Below are positions 25,085 to 34,430 of a DNA stretch of 40,090 nucleotides, piece by piece. The DNA is taken from positions 1 through 40,090 of the forward strand of contig CALKDS010000027.1 of NCBI GenBank assembly GCA_938084135.1, written 5' to 3'. The notes under the pieces were generated by a model, which was not told where the DNA came from, made no database searches, and was given only the letters and a program-made list of their open reading frames with translations. This stretch comes from an uncultured Flavobacteriales bacterium (lineage in GTDB: Bacteria; Bacteroidota; Bacteroidia; Flavobacteriales; Schleiferiaceae). How positions within the stretch are numbered: the first letter of the stretch is position 1; every line of letters begins with the position of its first letter. Position numbers and translations under genes: made by a program.

Positions 25085-25522
25085 ATGGGATCACGTAAAC
25101 ATAATACAGCAATAGCATTGAAGGAAGCACGTAAAAATGTTGCTTCAGCTAAATTGAATAACTGCCCAACCTCTCCAAGAAAAATGCGTTTAGTAGCGGA
25201 CATGATTAGGGGTATGGAAGTGACCAAAGCACTTTTTTCTTTAAAGAATAATGGTAAGGAGGCATCTATTCGCTTGGAAAAACTTTTGGTTTCCGCACTT
25301 AGTAATTGGGAAACAAAGAATGAAGGAGTTTCTATGGACGAAAAAGAGCTCATTGTTCAGACAATCAGTGTTGATAGCGGACGGATGTTAAAAAGAGTGC
25401 AACCTGCTCCTCAGGGTCGTGCGCACCGTGTTCGTAAACGATCCAATCATGTAACGATTGTCATAGGTGAGTCAAACACGGCAGAAAATACGAGTATAAC
25501 TGAAGTTAAAGAAGTTCAATAA
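25085..25522 (+). CDS. rplV: 50S ribosomal protein uL22, with acidic C-terminal tail
   Basis: uL22 has a long beta-hairpin that lines the exit tunnel. The 145-residue protein carries [19 protein letters not shown] (about 26-44) and the hairpin sequence [23 protein letters not shown]. The last 20 or so residues ([18 protein letters not shown]) go beyond the usual core of about 110 and are acidic and low in complexity. The stop overlaps rpsC by one base (TAATG). Confidence 0.97.
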   Translation: MGSRKHNTAIALKEARKNVASAKLNNCPTSPRKMRLVADMIRGMEVTKALFSLKNNGKEASIRLEKLLVSALSNWETKNEGVSMDEKELIVQTISVDSGRMLKRVQPAPQGRAHRVRKRSNHVTIVIGESNTAENTSITEVKEVQ

Positions 25523-26280
25523 TGGGTCAAAAAGCTAATCCAATCGGTAATCGTCTCGGTTTTATTCGAGGTTGGGATTCAAACTGGTACGGTGGTAAGA
25601 ACTACGGTGATAGAATAGCAGAGGATGCAGCTATCCGAAAGTATCTATATGCCCGTCTATCTAGAGCGAATGTATCGCGAATAATAATTGAGCGTACGTT
25701 GAAGCTTGTTACTATAACAATTGCAACTGCTCGTCCTGGCGTGATAATAGGTAAGGGTGGTTCTGAGGTAGAGAAACTAAGAGAGGAGCTGAAAAAACTT
25801 ACCAAAAAAGATGTTCAGTTAAATATCCATGAAATAAAGAGGCCTGAATTAGATGCTAAACTGGTAGCTGACTCTATCGCTCGTCAAATTGAAGGGCGTA
25901 TTTCTTTCAGAAGAGCAGTTAAGATGAGTATTAGTTCAACGATGAGAATGGGCGCTGAAGGAATAAAAGTTCAATTGAGTGGAAGATTGAATGGTGCAGA
26001 AATTGCACGTTCTGAAAAGTTTAAAGATGGTCGTACTCCTTTGCATACTTTCCGAGCAGATATTGACTATCATTGGTCTGAGGCTCATACCACATATGGA
26101 CGTATAGGAATCAAGGTATGGATAATGAAAGGTGAGGTATACGGAAAACGAGACTTAAATAACGTTTTAGGTGTGTCGGGAAGACCAAAATCAGGTGGAC
26201 CAAATGGCGGTCCAAAAGGTCGATCAAATTCTAATGATCGTCGTAATAATAATGATCGTCGTAATAATCGCAAAGCATAA
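25522..26280 (+). CDS. rpsC: 30S ribosomal protein uS3
   Basis: uS3 lines the mRNA entry channel of the 30S. The protein has 252 residues: start [22 protein letters not shown] domain with [16 protein letters not shown] (about 73-88), and the C-terminal domain with [24 protein letters not shown]. The final 40 residues are a Gly/Asn/Arg-rich tail in which an 18-base unit (NDRRNN) occurs twice in tandem at 26233-26268. This tail is not part of the conserved fold. Confidence 0.98.
   Translation: MGQKANPIGNRLGFIRGWDSNWYGGKNYGDRIAEDAAIRKYLYARLSRANVSRIIIERTLKLVTITIATARPGVIIGKGGSEVEKLREELKKLTKKDVQLNIHEIKRPELDAKLVADSIARQIEGRISFRRAVKMSISSTMRMGAEGIKVQLSGRLNGAEIARSEKFKDGRTPLHTFRADIDYHWSEAHTTYGRIGIKVWIMKGEVYGKRDLNNVLGVSGRPKSGGPNGGPKGRSNSNDRRNNNDRRNNRKA
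26233..26268 (+). repeat. Two-copy 18-base tandem repeat in the rpsC tail
   Basis: The unit aatgatcgtcgtaataat occurs twice without mismatch and encodes NDRRNN twice. It lies in the disordered basic tail of uS3, where length change would be tolerated. Confidence 0.85.
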
Positions 26281-26295
26281 TTCGCACAAAGAGAT

Positions 26296-26721
26296 ATGTT
26301 ACAACCGAAAAAAACTAAATTCCGGAAGACCTTTAAAGGTAAGATGAAGGGTAATGCTCAGCGCGGTGCTACCCTGGCTTTTGGAGCATATGGTATAAAG
26401 TCTATTGAAGAAGTATGGATGACCGCCAGGCAAATTGAAGCTGCACGTATTGCTGCTACTCGTTACATGAAGCGTGAGGGACAGTTATGGATTCGTGTTT
26501 TTCCTGATAAACCAATCACAAAGAAACCTTTAGAAGTTCGTATGGGTAAAGGAAAAGGTTCTGTCGAATATTGGGCAGCTGTTATTCGTCCTGGTCGTAT
26601 GTTATTTGAATGTGATGGAGTATCTAAAGAGGTTGCTATAGAGGCTCTTCGGCTTGCAGCTCAAAAGTTGCCAGTCAAAACCAAATTAGTTACTCGTCGA
26701 GATTTAGTTACAAATTCCTAA
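26296..26721 (+). CDS. rplP: 50S ribosomal protein uL16
   Basis: uL16 helps position the A-site tRNA and is a late-assembly 50S protein. The 141 residues start [19 protein letters not shown] and include [21 protein letters not shown] and [19 protein letters not shown], which are family hallmarks. The start is 15 bases after rpsC. Its sequence is full length, with no oddities. Confidence 0.98.
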   Translation: MLQPKKTKFRKTFKGKMKGNAQRGATLAFGAYGIKSIEEVWMTARQIEAARIAATRYMKREGQLWIRVFPDKPITKKPLEVRMGKGKGSVEYWAAVIRPGRMLFECDGVSKEVAIEALRLAAQKLPVKTKLVTRRDLVTNS

Positions 26722-26732
26722 TTGTTAGCATT

Positions 26733-26924
26733 ATGAAAATGAATGAAATTCGGAATCTAAGTCAAGAAGAGCTCTCAAAGCAATTTAGCGCATTGAGTAA
26801 GGAACTTGCAGATATGAAAATGAAGAACCGTATTAGCCCCTTAGAGAATCCCATGAGAATTGCTAGTACGAGAAAAATAGTGGCTAGACTTACCATGGAA
26901 ATGTCTAATCGTAATTCCAAATAA
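26733..26924 (+). CDS. rpmC: 50S ribosomal protein uL29
   Basis: uL29 is a small two-helix protein at the tunnel exit next to uL23. The 63 residues start MKMNEIRNLSQEELSKQFS and contain the conserved NPMRIASTRKIVARLTMEM second half. A second in-frame ATG (Met3) could also serve as start. The ORF ends directly before the rpsQ region with no spacer. Confidence 0.95.
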   Translation: MKMNEIRNLSQEELSKQFSALSKELADMKMKNRISPLENPMRIASTRKIVARLTMEMSNRNSK

Positions 26925-26933
26925 ATGATATTA

Positions 26934-27194
26934 ATGGAAGATAAACGAAATCTACGTAAAGAGCGAATCGGTGTTGTTACAAGTGACTCAATGGATAAAA
27001 CCGTAACTGTTATTGTCTCGCGTCGCGTGAAGCATCCTATGTACGGTAAATTCATAACCTACACTACGAAACTACATGCTCATGATGAGAAAAATGATTG
27101 TAACAGTGGCGATACTGTGAAAATTATGGAAACACGTCCCATGAGTAAAACCAAGGTTTGGCGTGTAATAGAAATTTTAGAAAGAGCAAAATAA
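26934..27194 (+). CDS. rpsQ: 30S ribosomal protein uS17
   Basis: uS17 is an early 16S rRNA-binding protein with an OB fold. The sequence [25 protein letters not shown] and the conserved [10 protein letters not shown] identify it. The frame begins at an ATG at 26925 (MILMEDK); I prefer the second ATG at 26934 because it gives the usual 86-residue length and N-terminus, while the first abuts the rpmC stop. The choice is not certain. Confidence 0.93.
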   Translation: MEDKRNLRKERIGVVTSDSMDKTVTVIVSRRVKHPMYGKFITYTTKLHAHDEKNDCNSGDTVKIMETRPMSKTKVWRVIEILERAK

Positions 27195-27195
27195 G

Positions 27196-27564
27196 ATGTT
27201 ACAAACTGAATCACGTCTCCGAGTTGCAGATAATACTGGTGCCAAAGAAGTATTGGTAATCCGAGTTTTAGGCGGGACAAAACGTCGTTACGCCAGTGTT
27301 GGTGACAAAATTGTTGTTACAATAAAACAGGCTTTACCTTCAGGTAGTGCAAAGAAAGGTACGGTCGCGACTGCGGTGGTGGTGCGTACCAAAAAAGAAG
27401 TTCGACGTCCAGATGGATCCTACATCCGTTTTGACGATAATGCTTGCGTGCTTTTGGACCCAACTGGCGAAATGCGAGGCACTCGTGTTTTTGGACCTGT
27501 TGCGAGGGAGTTACGTGATAAGCAATTCATGAAAATTGTTTCCTTGGCACCAGAGGTGCTTTAA
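27196..27564 (+). CDS. rplN: 50S ribosomal protein uL14
   Basis: uL14 lies at the subunit interface and binds RsfS during ribosome silencing. It has the standard 122 residues: start [19 protein letters not shown], central [27 protein letters not shown], end [28 protein letters not shown]. It follows rpsQ after one base and opens the spc-type gene block. Confidence 0.98.
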   Translation: MLQTESRLRVADNTGAKEVLVIRVLGGTKRRYASVGDKIVVTIKQALPSGSAKKGTVATAVVVRTKKEVRRPDGSYIRFDDNACVLLDPTGEMRGTRVFGPVARELRDKQFMKIVSLAPEVL

Positions 27565-27578
27565 GACTATACTATAAG

Positions 27579-27896
27579 ATGGCAAAGTTTCATATAAAAA
27601 CAGGAGATACGGTAATGGTAATCGCGGGTACTTCCAAAGGTAAGTCGGGTAAGATCATTCGTATGATACCAAAGCAGTCAAGGGCTGTTGTAGAAGGCCT
27701 AAACATGGTTACAAAACACCAAAAACCTTCAGCGAGCAGCCCCCAAGGGGGAATTACTAAAATGGAGGCACCTATTCACGTTTCAAATCTGATGCTGGTT
27801 GATGGTGCAGGTAATCCAACACGCGTGGGACGAAAAGTAAATGAAAAAGGCGAAGCAAGTCGTTTTGCAAAAAAAACCGGTGATACAATCAAGTAA
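27579..27896 (+). CDS. rplX: 50S ribosomal protein uL24
   Basis: uL24 starts 50S assembly by binding the 5' part of 23S rRNA. The 105 residues hold a KOW motif ([20 protein letters not shown], 8-27), the loop [22 protein letters not shown] and a basic C-terminus. Its stop overlaps the rplE ATG by one base (TAATG), which suggests coupled translation. Confidence 0.97.
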   Translation: MAKFHIKTGDTVMVIAGTSKGKSGKIIRMIPKQSRAVVEGLNMVTKHQKPSASSPQGGITKMEAPIHVSNLMLVDGAGNPTRVGRKVNEKGEASRFAKKTGDTIK

Positions 27897-28435
27897 TGGA
27901 ATCAAAATTAAAAGTTGATTATCAATCCAAAGTAATTCCTGCGATGAAGGAACAATTTGGCTATTCTCACGATTTACAGGTTCCGAGACTTGATAAAATT
28001 GTGTTGAGTCAAGGTATAGGAGCTGCTGTTTCAGATAAAAAGTTAGTTGATGCAGCTGTTGAAGAGATGACAATAATTGCCGGACAGAGAGCGGTTGCAA
28101 CAAAATCAAAAAAAGATATATCAAATTTTAAACTGAGAAAAGGTATGCCAGTAGGTGCGAGAGTTACACTTCGCGGTTCCAAAATGTATGACTTTTTAGA
28201 AAGATTATTAGTGTCCTCTTTGCCAAGAATTAGAGATTTTCAAGGAATCAAAGAAGGTTTTGATGGAAGAGGAAATTTTACTTTTGGTATTACGGAACAA
28301 ATAATTTTTCCTGAAATTGAAATTGATAAAGTGAGTCGTATTTCAGGAATGGACATAACGTTTGTTTCAAGTGCGAAAACAGATATGGAGTGCAAAGCGC
28401 TTCTCCAAGAATTTGGAATGCCTTTTAAGAAATAG
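27896..28435 (+). CDS. rplE: 50S ribosomal protein uL5
   Basis: uL5 binds 5S rRNA and forms an inter-subunit bridge in the central protuberance. The 179-residue protein contains [18 protein letters not shown] (about 76-93), [10 protein letters not shown] and [15 protein letters not shown], all typical. It has normal length. The next gene begins five bases after its stop. Confidence 0.98.
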   Translation: MESKLKVDYQSKVIPAMKEQFGYSHDLQVPRLDKIVLSQGIGAAVSDKKLVDAAVEEMTIIAGQRAVATKSKKDISNFKLRKGMPVGARVTLRGSKMYDFLERLLVSSLPRIRDFQGIKEGFDGRGNFTFGITEQIIFPEIEIDKVSRISGMDITFVSSAKTDMECKALLQEFGMPFKK

Positions 28436-28439
28436 TACT

Positions 28440-28709
28440 ATGGCTAAGGAATCAATGAAAGCGCGTGAGCGCAAACGTCAAGCAGTTGTTGCTCGATATG
28501 CTGATAAACGCGAGGCTCTGAAAGCAGCTGGTGATTATGCAGGTCTGCAAAGGCTACCAAAAAATGCTTCTCCGGTTAGGTTACACAACCGTTGTAAGCT
28601 TACAGGTCGCCCTAGGGGCTACATGCGTCAGTTTGGACTTTCCAGAGTGACGTTTCGTGAAATGGCTTTATCTGGTTTAATACCAGGTGTTAAGAAGTGT
28701 AGTTGGTAA
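28440..28709 (+). CDS. rpsN: 30S ribosomal protein uS14, zinc-free type
   Basis: uS14 is a 30S head protein. I start it at the ATG at 28440 ([14 protein letters not shown]), giving 89 residues; a longer open frame from 28362 runs inside rplE and is not a real N-terminus. The core [27 protein letters not shown] and the C-terminal PGVKKCSW are typical of the long form without the CxxC zinc ribbon, so only two isolated Cys remain. Confidence 0.97.
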   Translation: MAKESMKARERKRQAVVARYADKREALKAAGDYAGLQRLPKNASPVRLHNRCKLTGRPRGYMRQFGLSRVTFREMALSGLIPGVKKCSW

Positions 28710-28726
28710 TTTACAATTAAAATAAG

Positions 28727-29125
28727 ATGTATACAGATCCTATAGCAGATTTTTTAACGCGCATACGAAATGGTGCCAAAGCTGGACACCAGGTTGTCGA
28801 GTTGCCATCTAGTAACGTAAAGGCTGAAATTGCCAGAATTCTTCAAGACCAAGGCTTCATAGCAAGTTATAAAGTGGTCACTGATACAGCACAAGGAACT
28901 TTAAAAGTTGCTTTAAAGTATGAGAGATCATCAAAGCGTCCAGTAATAAGAGGTATTGATCGCGCTTCTAGTCCTGGTCTCCGTAATTACAAGTCTTCAA
29001 CCGATTTACCTAGGGTAAAAAATGGTTTAGGTATTGCTATTGTGAGTACCTCTCATGGAATGATGACTGATAAGGAAGCTCGCGCCAAAAAAATTGGTGG
29101 TGAGATTATATGTTACGTATATTAA
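28727..29125 (+). CDS. rpsH: 30S ribosomal protein uS8
   Basis: uS8 binds helix 21 of 16S rRNA; in E. coli it represses the spc operon. The 132 residues start MYTDPIADFLTRIRNGAKAGH and end with NGLGIAIVSTSHGMMTDKEARAKKIGGEIICYVY, both standard. No uS8-binding mimic is evident at rplE, although I could not fold the RNA. Confidence 0.98.
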   Translation: MYTDPIADFLTRIRNGAKAGHQVVELPSSNVKAEIARILQDQGFIASYKVVTDTAQGTLKVALKYERSSKRPVIRGIDRASSPGLRNYKSSTDLPRVKNGLGIAIVSTSHGMMTDKEARAKKIGGEIICYVY

Positions 29126-29137
29126 AAGGTATAGATA

Positions 29138-29689
29138 ATGTCAAGAATTGGTAAATCCCCCATAAATGTACCTTCCGGTGTAACTGTAACTATTAGTGAA
29201 TCAGTTGTAACTGTCGAGGGAAAGGGTGGCACGTTACATCAGAATATTACTGATGGTATTGAGATCTCTGTTTCAGAAAATGTTGTGACAGTTTCTCGTC
29301 CTTCTGATTCCAAAACTCACCGGGCTGCGCATGGTCTTTATCGATCATTAATATTCAATATGATTATGGGTGTTAGTGAAGGTTGGACTAAAAAACTTGA
29401 ACTAGTTGGAGTAGGATATAGAGCTAGCAATCGTGGCCAAGTTTTAGATTTGGCTTTGGGTTTCTCTCATAATATTAGCATGCAGATACCATCTGAGGTT
29501 AAGTTGAATACTGTCAGTGAAAAAGGTAAAAATCCGATTGTAGAATTAACCTCTTTTGATAAGCAGTTAGTTGGAATGATTGCATCAAAGATTCGTTCAT
29601 TTAGAAAACCAGAACCTTACAAAGGAAAGGGTGTTCGATATGTAGGTGAAGTTGTTCGTAAAAAAGCTGGTAAATCCGCTGCTAAATAG
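29138..29689 (+). CDS. rplF: 50S ribosomal protein uL6
   Basis: uL6 has two related domains and sits near the GTPase-factor binding site. The 183-residue protein starts MSRIGKSPINVPSGVTV and carries the second-domain signature PEPYKGKGVRYVGEVVRKKAGK at the end. Length and motif order are usual. It lies 12 bases after rpsH. Confidence 0.98.
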   Translation: MSRIGKSPINVPSGVTVTISESVVTVEGKGGTLHQNITDGIEISVSENVVTVSRPSDSKTHRAAHGLYRSLIFNMIMGVSEGWTKKLELVGVGYRASNRGQVLDLALGFSHNISMQIPSEVKLNTVSEKGKNPIVELTSFDKQLVGMIASKIRSFRKPEPYKGKGVRYVGEVVRKKAGKSAAK

Positions 29690-29702
29690 AAAACTATAGA
29701 TA

Positions 29703-30059
29703 ATGGCAACAAAAAAAATGAATCGTAGACAACGCATACACATGCGGATTCGTAACGTGGTTAAAGGGACAGAAAAGCGTCCTAGATTAGCTGTTTATCG
29801 AAGTAGTAAAGAAATATATGCTCAGCTCATCGACGATGTAAATGGTAAGACCCTGGGTGCCGCCTCATCATTATCAAAAAATGGTGAAGTGTTCACAGGG
29901 ACTAAAATTGAGCGTGCTTTTAAAGTAGGGAAAATGATTGCTGAAGTGGCAAAAGGAGTTGGAGCAGAATCCGTGTCCTTTGATCGTGGAGGTTATCTAT
30001 ATCATGGACGTATTAAATCTCTAGCTGACGGAGCCCGTGAAGCTGGACTGAAATTCTGA
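29703..30059 (+). CDS. rplR: 50S ribosomal protein uL18
   Basis: uL18 binds 5S rRNA in the central protuberance with uL5. The 118 residues have a basic N-terminus ([28 protein letters not shown] in two adjoining blocks) and the C-terminal signature [24 protein letters not shown]. It lies 13 bases after rplF and eight before rpsE. Confidence 0.97.
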   Translation: MATKKMNRRQRIHMRIRNVVKGTEKRPRLAVYRSSKEIYAQLIDDVNGKTLGAASSLSKNGEVFTGTKIERAFKVGKMIAEVAKGVGAESVSFDRGGYLYHGRIKSLADGAREAGLKF

Positions 30060-30067
30060 TTTAGAAT

Positions 30068-30589
30068 ATGAAAGATAAAAGTGTGAAAAAAGTAAAACCT
30101 AGTGGTCTTGAATTAGTAGACCGTTTAGTTGGTGTTCAGCGTGTGACTAAGGTTACAAAAGGTGGACGAACATTTGGCTTTACGGCTATTGTTGTTGTCG
30201 GTGATGAGCACGGCATCGGTGGTTATGGATTGGGTAAAAGTAAAGAGGTCTCTGAAGCTGTAAACAAAGGAATTGAAGATGCGAAGAAAAACTTGTATCG
30301 GTTTCCAGTTGTTAAGGGCACCCTGCCTCATGAACAAGATGGTAAATTTGGTGGTGCCAGAGTATTTCTTCGCCCAGCATCCTCAGGTACAGGTGTGATT
30401 GCAGGAGGTTCTATGCGTCATGTTTTAGAATGTGTCGGTATTCACGATGTTCTAGCCAAATCAAAAGGCTCTTCTAATCCTCACAATTTGGTTAAAGCTA
30501 CTTTTGAGGCTCTACATTCATTAAGAGATGCTAAGCAAGTTGCCAAGTCAAGAGGTATAAATGTTTCACAAGTTTTTAACGGTAAATAA
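30068..30589 (+). CDS. rpsE: 30S ribosomal protein uS5
   Basis: uS5 contributes to decoding accuracy and mRNA helicase activity of the 30S. The 173-residue protein has the double-stranded RNA-binding-like domain with [22 protein letters not shown] (about 25-46) and [17 protein letters not shown], then the C-terminal domain with [20 protein letters not shown]. All family landmarks are intact. Confidence 0.98.
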   Translation: MKDKSVKKVKPSGLELVDRLVGVQRVTKVTKGGRTFGFTAIVVVGDEHGIGGYGLGKSKEVSEAVNKGIEDAKKNLYRFPVVKGTLPHEQDGKFGGARVFLRPASSGTGVIAGGSMRHVLECVGIHDVLAKSKGSSNPHNLVKATFEALHSLRDAKQVAKSRGINVSQVFNGK

Positions 30590-30598
30590 AGCTTTAGT

Positions 30599-30781
30599 AT
30601 GATGCGCATTAAGATAACTCAAAAGCGGAGTGTAATTAACCGTCCGCCCAATCAAAAAGCAACTATGGTTGCTCTGGGTTTACGTAAGATTAATCACAGT
30701 GTTGAACATGATAATAATGCTCAAATTGCAGGAATGGTTCGAACTGTGAATCATTTAGTATCTGTCGAGGAAATTAAATAA
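30599..30781 (+). CDS. rpmD: 50S ribosomal protein uL30
   Basis: uL30 is a small 50S protein. The 60 residues (IKITQKRSVINRPPNQKATMVALGLRK in two adjoining blocks, then the MVRTVNHLVSVEEI end) match the short bacterial form. It starts with tandem ATG codons (30599 and 30602), either of which could be used. It lies between rpsE and rplO as in the standard spc cluster. Confidence 0.95.
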   Translation: MMRIKITQKRSVINRPPNQKATMVALGLRKINHSVEHDNNAQIAGMVRTVNHLVSVEEIK

Positions 30782-30795
30782 ATATTAATAACAAT

Positions 30796-31308
30796 ATGTC
30801 ACTTCATAATTTAAAACCAGCAGCGGGTTCAACATTTACCAAAAAACGACTTGGTCGTGGAGAGGGTAGTGGTTCAGCAGGAACAGCAGGGCGCGGCCAT
30901 AAAGGTGCTAAGTCGAGATCCGGCTATAGTAAAAAAATTGGTTTTGAGGGTGGTCAAATGCCACTTCAGCGAAGAGTTCCAAAATTTGGATTCACGAATC
31001 CGAATCGAATTGAATATCGTGGGATTAATCTGGATACTATACAAATGTTAGTGGATGAAAAGTCTGTAAAAGAGATTAGCCTTGATACCTTGATGAATAA
31101 CGGATTAGCTGGTAAGCATGACCTCGTAAAAATACTTGGACGTGGAAAAATCACATCTGCCATTCAGGTAATAGTAAATAAAGTAAGTGAAAGTGCTAAG
31201 AAGGCTATCGAAGAAGCAGGTGGTACAATTCACATTATTTCAATCCACTCAGAAAATGAAGAAGCCTCTGTTTCCAGCGAGTCTTCTAAAAAAGTAACCA
31301 AACAATAA
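30796..31308 (+). CDS. rplO: 50S ribosomal protein uL15, with C-terminal extension
   Basis: uL15 joins late in 50S assembly. The N-terminal LHNLKPAAGSTFTKKRLGRGEGSGSAGTAGRGHKG region and the GFEGGQMPLQRRVPKFGF segment are typical. The 170 residues exceed the usual 145-150 because of a tail of about 22 residues rich in Ser, Glu and Lys (HSENEEASVSSESSKKVTKQ). secY starts one base after the stop. Confidence 0.97.
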   Translation: MSLHNLKPAAGSTFTKKRLGRGEGSGSAGTAGRGHKGAKSRSGYSKKIGFEGGQMPLQRRVPKFGFTNPNRIEYRGINLDTIQMLVDEKSVKEISLDTLMNNGLAGKHDLVKILGRGKITSAIQVIVNKVSESAKKAIEEAGGTIHIISIHSENEEASVSSESSKKVTKQ

Positions 31309-31309
31309 C

Positions 31310-32641
31310 ATGAACCGTTTTATCCAAACGCTAAGGAACATTTGGGGCATAACAGAGCTTCGGGAAAAACTGCTATTGACTGCGGGTTTGCTGTTAGTTT
31401 ACCGCTTGGGTTCAAACGTAGTTCTTCCTGGTATTGATCCTAGTAGTTTAGAGAATTTACAGAGCCAGGCCTCTGAAGGTTTAATTGGTTTAATTAATGC
31501 TTTTTCTGGAGGTGCTTTTGCGAATGCTTCTATTCTAGCTCTTGGTATTATGCCCTACATTTCAGCTTCTATTGTAATACAGCTTGCTGGCCTTGCAGTC
31601 CCAGCTGTACAAAAAATGCAAAAAGAGGGTGAATCAGGCAGACGAAAGTTAAATCAGATAACGAGATATTTGACAATATTGATCGTCGCGGCTCAGGCTC
31701 CCGGTTACATAACGAACTTGATTTATCAGGGTGTAAATATTACTTTACCGATGTCAACATTTTGGATGGCTTCTTGGGTTGTGATAATAGCAGGAACTAT
31801 TTTTGCTATGTGGTTAGGGGAAAGAATTACCGAAAAAGGTGTAGGGAACGGTATCTCTTTATTAATAATGATTGGAATCATTGCTAATTTCCCTCAGGCT
31901 TTTTTCCAAGAAGTTGCTACACAATTAAGTCCCTCAGGAGGAGGTTGGATAAAGTTCCTAATTGAAATTGTGGCTTTATACCTGGTTTTTTTATTTGCTA
32001 TTGCTATCACCCAGGCCGTCAGAAAAGTTCCCTTAGAATATGCAAAGAGAGTTGCTGGTGGAGGCAGTAAGTCTCTGGGTCGTAGCTATCTTCCAGTTAG
32101 GGTAAATGCATCAGGTGTGATGCCAATAATATTTGCTCAGGCCTTAATGTTTGTGCCACTTACTGTAGTTCAATATGCTGGACTTGAAGGTTCAGGTGCT
32201 ACTTGGGTTGTTGATGTATTTGGCAATATTCAAGGTTTTTGGTACAATTTTGTTTTCGCAATGTTAATTCTAGTATTCACATATTTTTACACTGCTATCC
32301 AGATTAATACTACTCAAATTGCTGATGATCTAAAACGCAATGGTGGATTTGTTCCTGGTATCAAACCGGGCGAGGCTACTGGGAATTATATCGATGATGT
32401 TTTAGCGAAAATCACACTGCCTGGGGCTATTTTATTGGCTTTAATTGCGATACTACCATCCGTAGCGATGACATTGGGAATTAATATGCAATGGGCTCAG
32501 TTTTATGGTGGAACATCTCTTTTGATTATTGTTGGAGTTGTATTAGATACTTTAATGCAAATAGAGAGTTATTTGTTGAATAGTCATTATGATGGCCTTA
32601 TGGAAGGTGGCCGTATGCGTGGCAGAAATACTTCGATATAA
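31310..32641 (+). CDS. secY: Preprotein translocase subunit SecY
   Basis: SecY forms the protein-conducting channel of the inner membrane. The 443-residue protein shows about ten hydrophobic helices, the plug-region start [15 protein letters not shown], the cytoplasmic loop [23 protein letters not shown] and [20 protein letters not shown], which bind SecA and the ribosome. T9SS cargo also crosses the inner membrane by this route. The stop overlaps infA by one base; no adk or map gene lies between, unlike many Gram-positive spc operons. Confidence 0.98.
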   Translation: MNRFIQTLRNIWGITELREKLLLTAGLLLVYRLGSNVVLPGIDPSSLENLQSQASEGLIGLINAFSGGAFANASILALGIMPYISASIVIQLAGLAVPAVQKMQKEGESGRRKLNQITRYLTILIVAAQAPGYITNLIYQGVNITLPMSTFWMASWVVIIAGTIFAMWLGERITEKGVGNGISLLIMIGIIANFPQAFFQEVATQLSPSGGGWIKFLIEIVALYLVFLFAIAITQAVRKVPLEYAKRVAGGGSKSLGRSYLPVRVNASGVMPIIFAQALMFVPLTVVQYAGLEGSGATWVVDVFGNIQGFWYNFVFAMLILVFTYFYTAIQINTTQIADDLKRNGGFVPGIKPGEATGNYIDDVLAKITLPGAILLALIAILPSVAMTLGINMQWAQFYGGTSLLIIVGVVLDTLMQIESYLLNSHYDGLMEGGRMRGRNTSI

Positions 32642-32856
32642 TGGCAAAAGAACCAGGTATTACTCAAGACGGAACGATTACTGAAAATCTTTCAAACGCA
32701 ATGTTTCGCGTAGAACTAGAAAATGGTCATGTGGTTACAGCGCATATCTCTGGTAAAATGAGAATGCACTACATAAAGCTTCTTCCGGGGGATCGGGTTA
32801 AGTTAGAATTATCACCGTATGATTTGTCAAAAGCACGTATAACTTATCGATACTAA
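32641..32856 (+). CDS. infA: Translation initiation factor IF-1
   Basis: IF-1 binds the 30S A site during initiation. The 71 residues form a single S1-like OB fold with [37 protein letters not shown] and the terminal [15 protein letters not shown]. Length and sequence are normal. The ATG overlaps the secY stop (TAATG). Confidence 0.97.
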   Translation: MAKEPGITQDGTITENLSNAMFRVELENGHVVTAHISGKMRMHYIKLLPGDRVKLELSPYDLSKARITYRY

Positions 32857-32881
32857 ATAGATTTGTTTTAAGTAGAATATT

Positions 32882-32998
32882 ATGAAAGTAAGAGCATCAC
32901 TAAAAAAGCGCAGCGCGGATTGTAAAATTGTCCGAAGAAAAGGGCGTTTGTATATTATCAACAAGAAGAACCCTAGGTTTAAACAACGTCAAGGTTAA
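32882..32998 (+). CDS. rpmJ: 50S ribosomal protein bL36, zinc-free variant
   Basis: I found this 38-residue gene by translating the gap between infA and rpsM: it starts [20 protein letters not shown] and ends with NPRFKQRQG. bL36 is the smallest 50S protein. The zinc-binding form has three Cys and one His; here Cys11 is Ser, Cys27 is replaced by Asn and the His by Phe, leaving only Cys14. It is therefore the zinc-independent form. Position and size are standard for the family. Confidence 0.95.
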   Translation: MKVRASLKKRSADCKIVRRKGRLYIINKKNPRFKQRQG

Positions 32999-33018
32999 TT
33001 TCATTTTAGAAGAAAGAA

Positions 33019-33396
33019 ATGGCGAGAATAGCAGGTATAGACCTCCCGAAAAATAAGCGTGGAGAAATTGGATTGACTTACATCTATGGTATTGGTCGAT
33101 CACGCTCTCGTGAGATTCTCACAGAGGCAGGAGTTGATTATAATGTGAAAGTTCAGGAATGGACAGATGATCAGCTACAAGGTATTCGTAACTACATAAC
33201 GGATAATGTTAAGGTGGAAGGTGAGTTACGCTCTGAAACTCAATTGAATATTAAGAGATTAATGGATATTGGATGTCAGCGTGGTATAAGACATAGACTA
33301 GGCTTACCACTGCGTGGTCAGCATACTAAGAATAATTCTCGTACCCGAAAAGGTAAGAGAAAGACAGTAGCGAACAAAAAGAAGGTAACGAAATAA
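33019..33396 (+). CDS. rpsM: 30S ribosomal protein uS13
   Basis: uS13 is a 30S head protein that contacts the P-site tRNA and uL5. The 125 residues start [21 protein letters not shown], have the helix-two-turn-helix region [13 protein letters not shown] and end with the basic [22 protein letters not shown] tail that touches tRNA. It is the first gene of the alpha-type block. Confidence 0.98.
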   Translation: MARIAGIDLPKNKRGEIGLTYIYGIGRSRSREILTEAGVDYNVKVQEWTDDQLQGIRNYITDNVKVEGELRSETQLNIKRLMDIGCQRGIRHRLGLPLRGQHTKNNSRTRKGKRKTVANKKKVTK

Positions 33397-33407
33397 TCAT
33401 ATAACTG

Positions 33408-33797
33408 ATGGCACAGTCAACAAAAACTGCAAAAAAGCGAAAAGTTAAGGTAGATGCTGTGGGTGAAGCCCACGTGAGTTCTACGTTCAATAATATTATA
33501 ATCGCTTTGACTAATACACAAGGACAGGTAATATCCTGGTCATCTGCTGGTAAGATGGGGTTTCGAGGTTCAAAAAAGAACACCCCTTATGCGGCTCAAA
33601 TGGCTGCTGAAAATGCAGCAACTCCTGCTTTAGAAGCAGGTTTAAAAAAGGTGAAAGTCTATGTTAAAGGCCCAGGCAATGGTCGTGAAAGTGCTATCAG
33701 AAGTTTAAATAATAGTGGAATAGAGGTCACTGAGATTGTGGATATCACTCCCATTCCTCATAATGGTTGTCGTCCACCAAAGCGCCGTCGAGTATAA
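33408..33797 (+). CDS. rpsK: 30S ribosomal protein uS11
   Basis: uS11 forms part of the 30S platform near the E site. The 129-residue protein carries [36 protein letters not shown] as consecutive blocks, and ends [18 protein letters not shown], which is nearly invariant in bacteria. It follows rpsM after 11 bases. Confidence 0.98.
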   Translation: MAQSTKTAKKRKVKVDAVGEAHVSSTFNNIIIALTNTQGQVISWSSAGKMGFRGSKKNTPYAAQMAAENAATPALEAGLKKVKVYVKGPGNGRESAIRSLNNSGIEVTEIVDITPIPHNGCRPPKRRRV

Positions 33798-33820
33798 TGT
33801 TTATAAATAAGAATTAAGAA

Positions 33821-34426
33821 ATGGCACGTTATAGAGGTCCCCTAACAAAAATTGCACGTCGATTCGGTGAACCGATTTTCGGTCCGGACCGTGCACTTGA
33901 CAAACGTAATTACCCTCCTGGACAACACGGTTTTCAGAGGAAACGTGGAAAAAAATCTGAATATTCTGTTCAATTGCTGGAAAAGCAAAAGGCAAAATAT
34001 ACTTATGGGATTCTTGAACGTCAGTTCAAGAATTTGTTTGATCGCGCCTCACGTTCAAAAGGAGCTACCGGAGAGGTGCTTCTTCAATTATGTGAGGTTA
34101 GGTTAGATAATGTGGTTTATCGTCTTGGGATTGCACCGACCCGACGTGGTTCGCGTCAGTTAGTTTCGCATCGCCATATCACGGTAAATGGTCACATTGT
34201 CAATATCCCTTCTTTTCACGTTAAACCTGGCGATGTTGTTGCCGTTCGTGAAAAGTCAAAAACCCTAGAGGTTATTACAGCTTCTCTTTCAGGTTCTGCT
34301 CATCAATATCCATGGATTGAGTGGAATGAAGCTACCATGTCTGGCTCGTTAATGAGTATTCCCCAACGTGACATGATTCCTGAAGGCATTAAAGAGCAAC
34401 TCATCGTGGAACTTTATTCAAAATAA
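33821..34426 (+). CDS. rpsD: 30S ribosomal protein uS4, zinc-free type
   Basis: uS4 nucleates 30S assembly and shapes the mRNA entry channel; in E. coli it also represses the alpha operon. The 201-residue protein begins [18 protein letters not shown] and carries [19 protein letters not shown] and the S4 domain ([20 protein letters not shown]). There is no N-terminal four-Cys zinc site. It follows rpsK after 23 bases. Confidence 0.98.
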   Translation: MARYRGPLTKIARRFGEPIFGPDRALDKRNYPPGQHGFQRKRGKKSEYSVQLLEKQKAKYTYGILERQFKNLFDRASRSKGATGEVLLQLCEVRLDNVVYRLGIAPTRRGSRQLVSHRHITVNGHIVNIPSFHVKPGDVVAVREKSKTLEVITASLSGSAHQYPWIEWNEATMSGSLMSIPQRDMIPEGIKEQLIVELYSK

Positions 34427-34430
34427 GATT

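Noticed and set aside
24982-25353. 123-codon minus-strand open frame across rpsS/rplV
   Set aside because: Antisense to essential conserved genes, with no promoter element or recognisable domain.
27783-28124. 113-codon minus-strand open frame across rplX/rplE
   Set aside because: It lies opposite two well-conserved ribosomal genes and has a composition typical of a shadow frame.
28362-28709. Longer N-terminus for uS14 starting inside rplE
   Set aside because: The extra 26 residues are rplE read in another frame; the ATG at 28440 gives the standard uS14 start.
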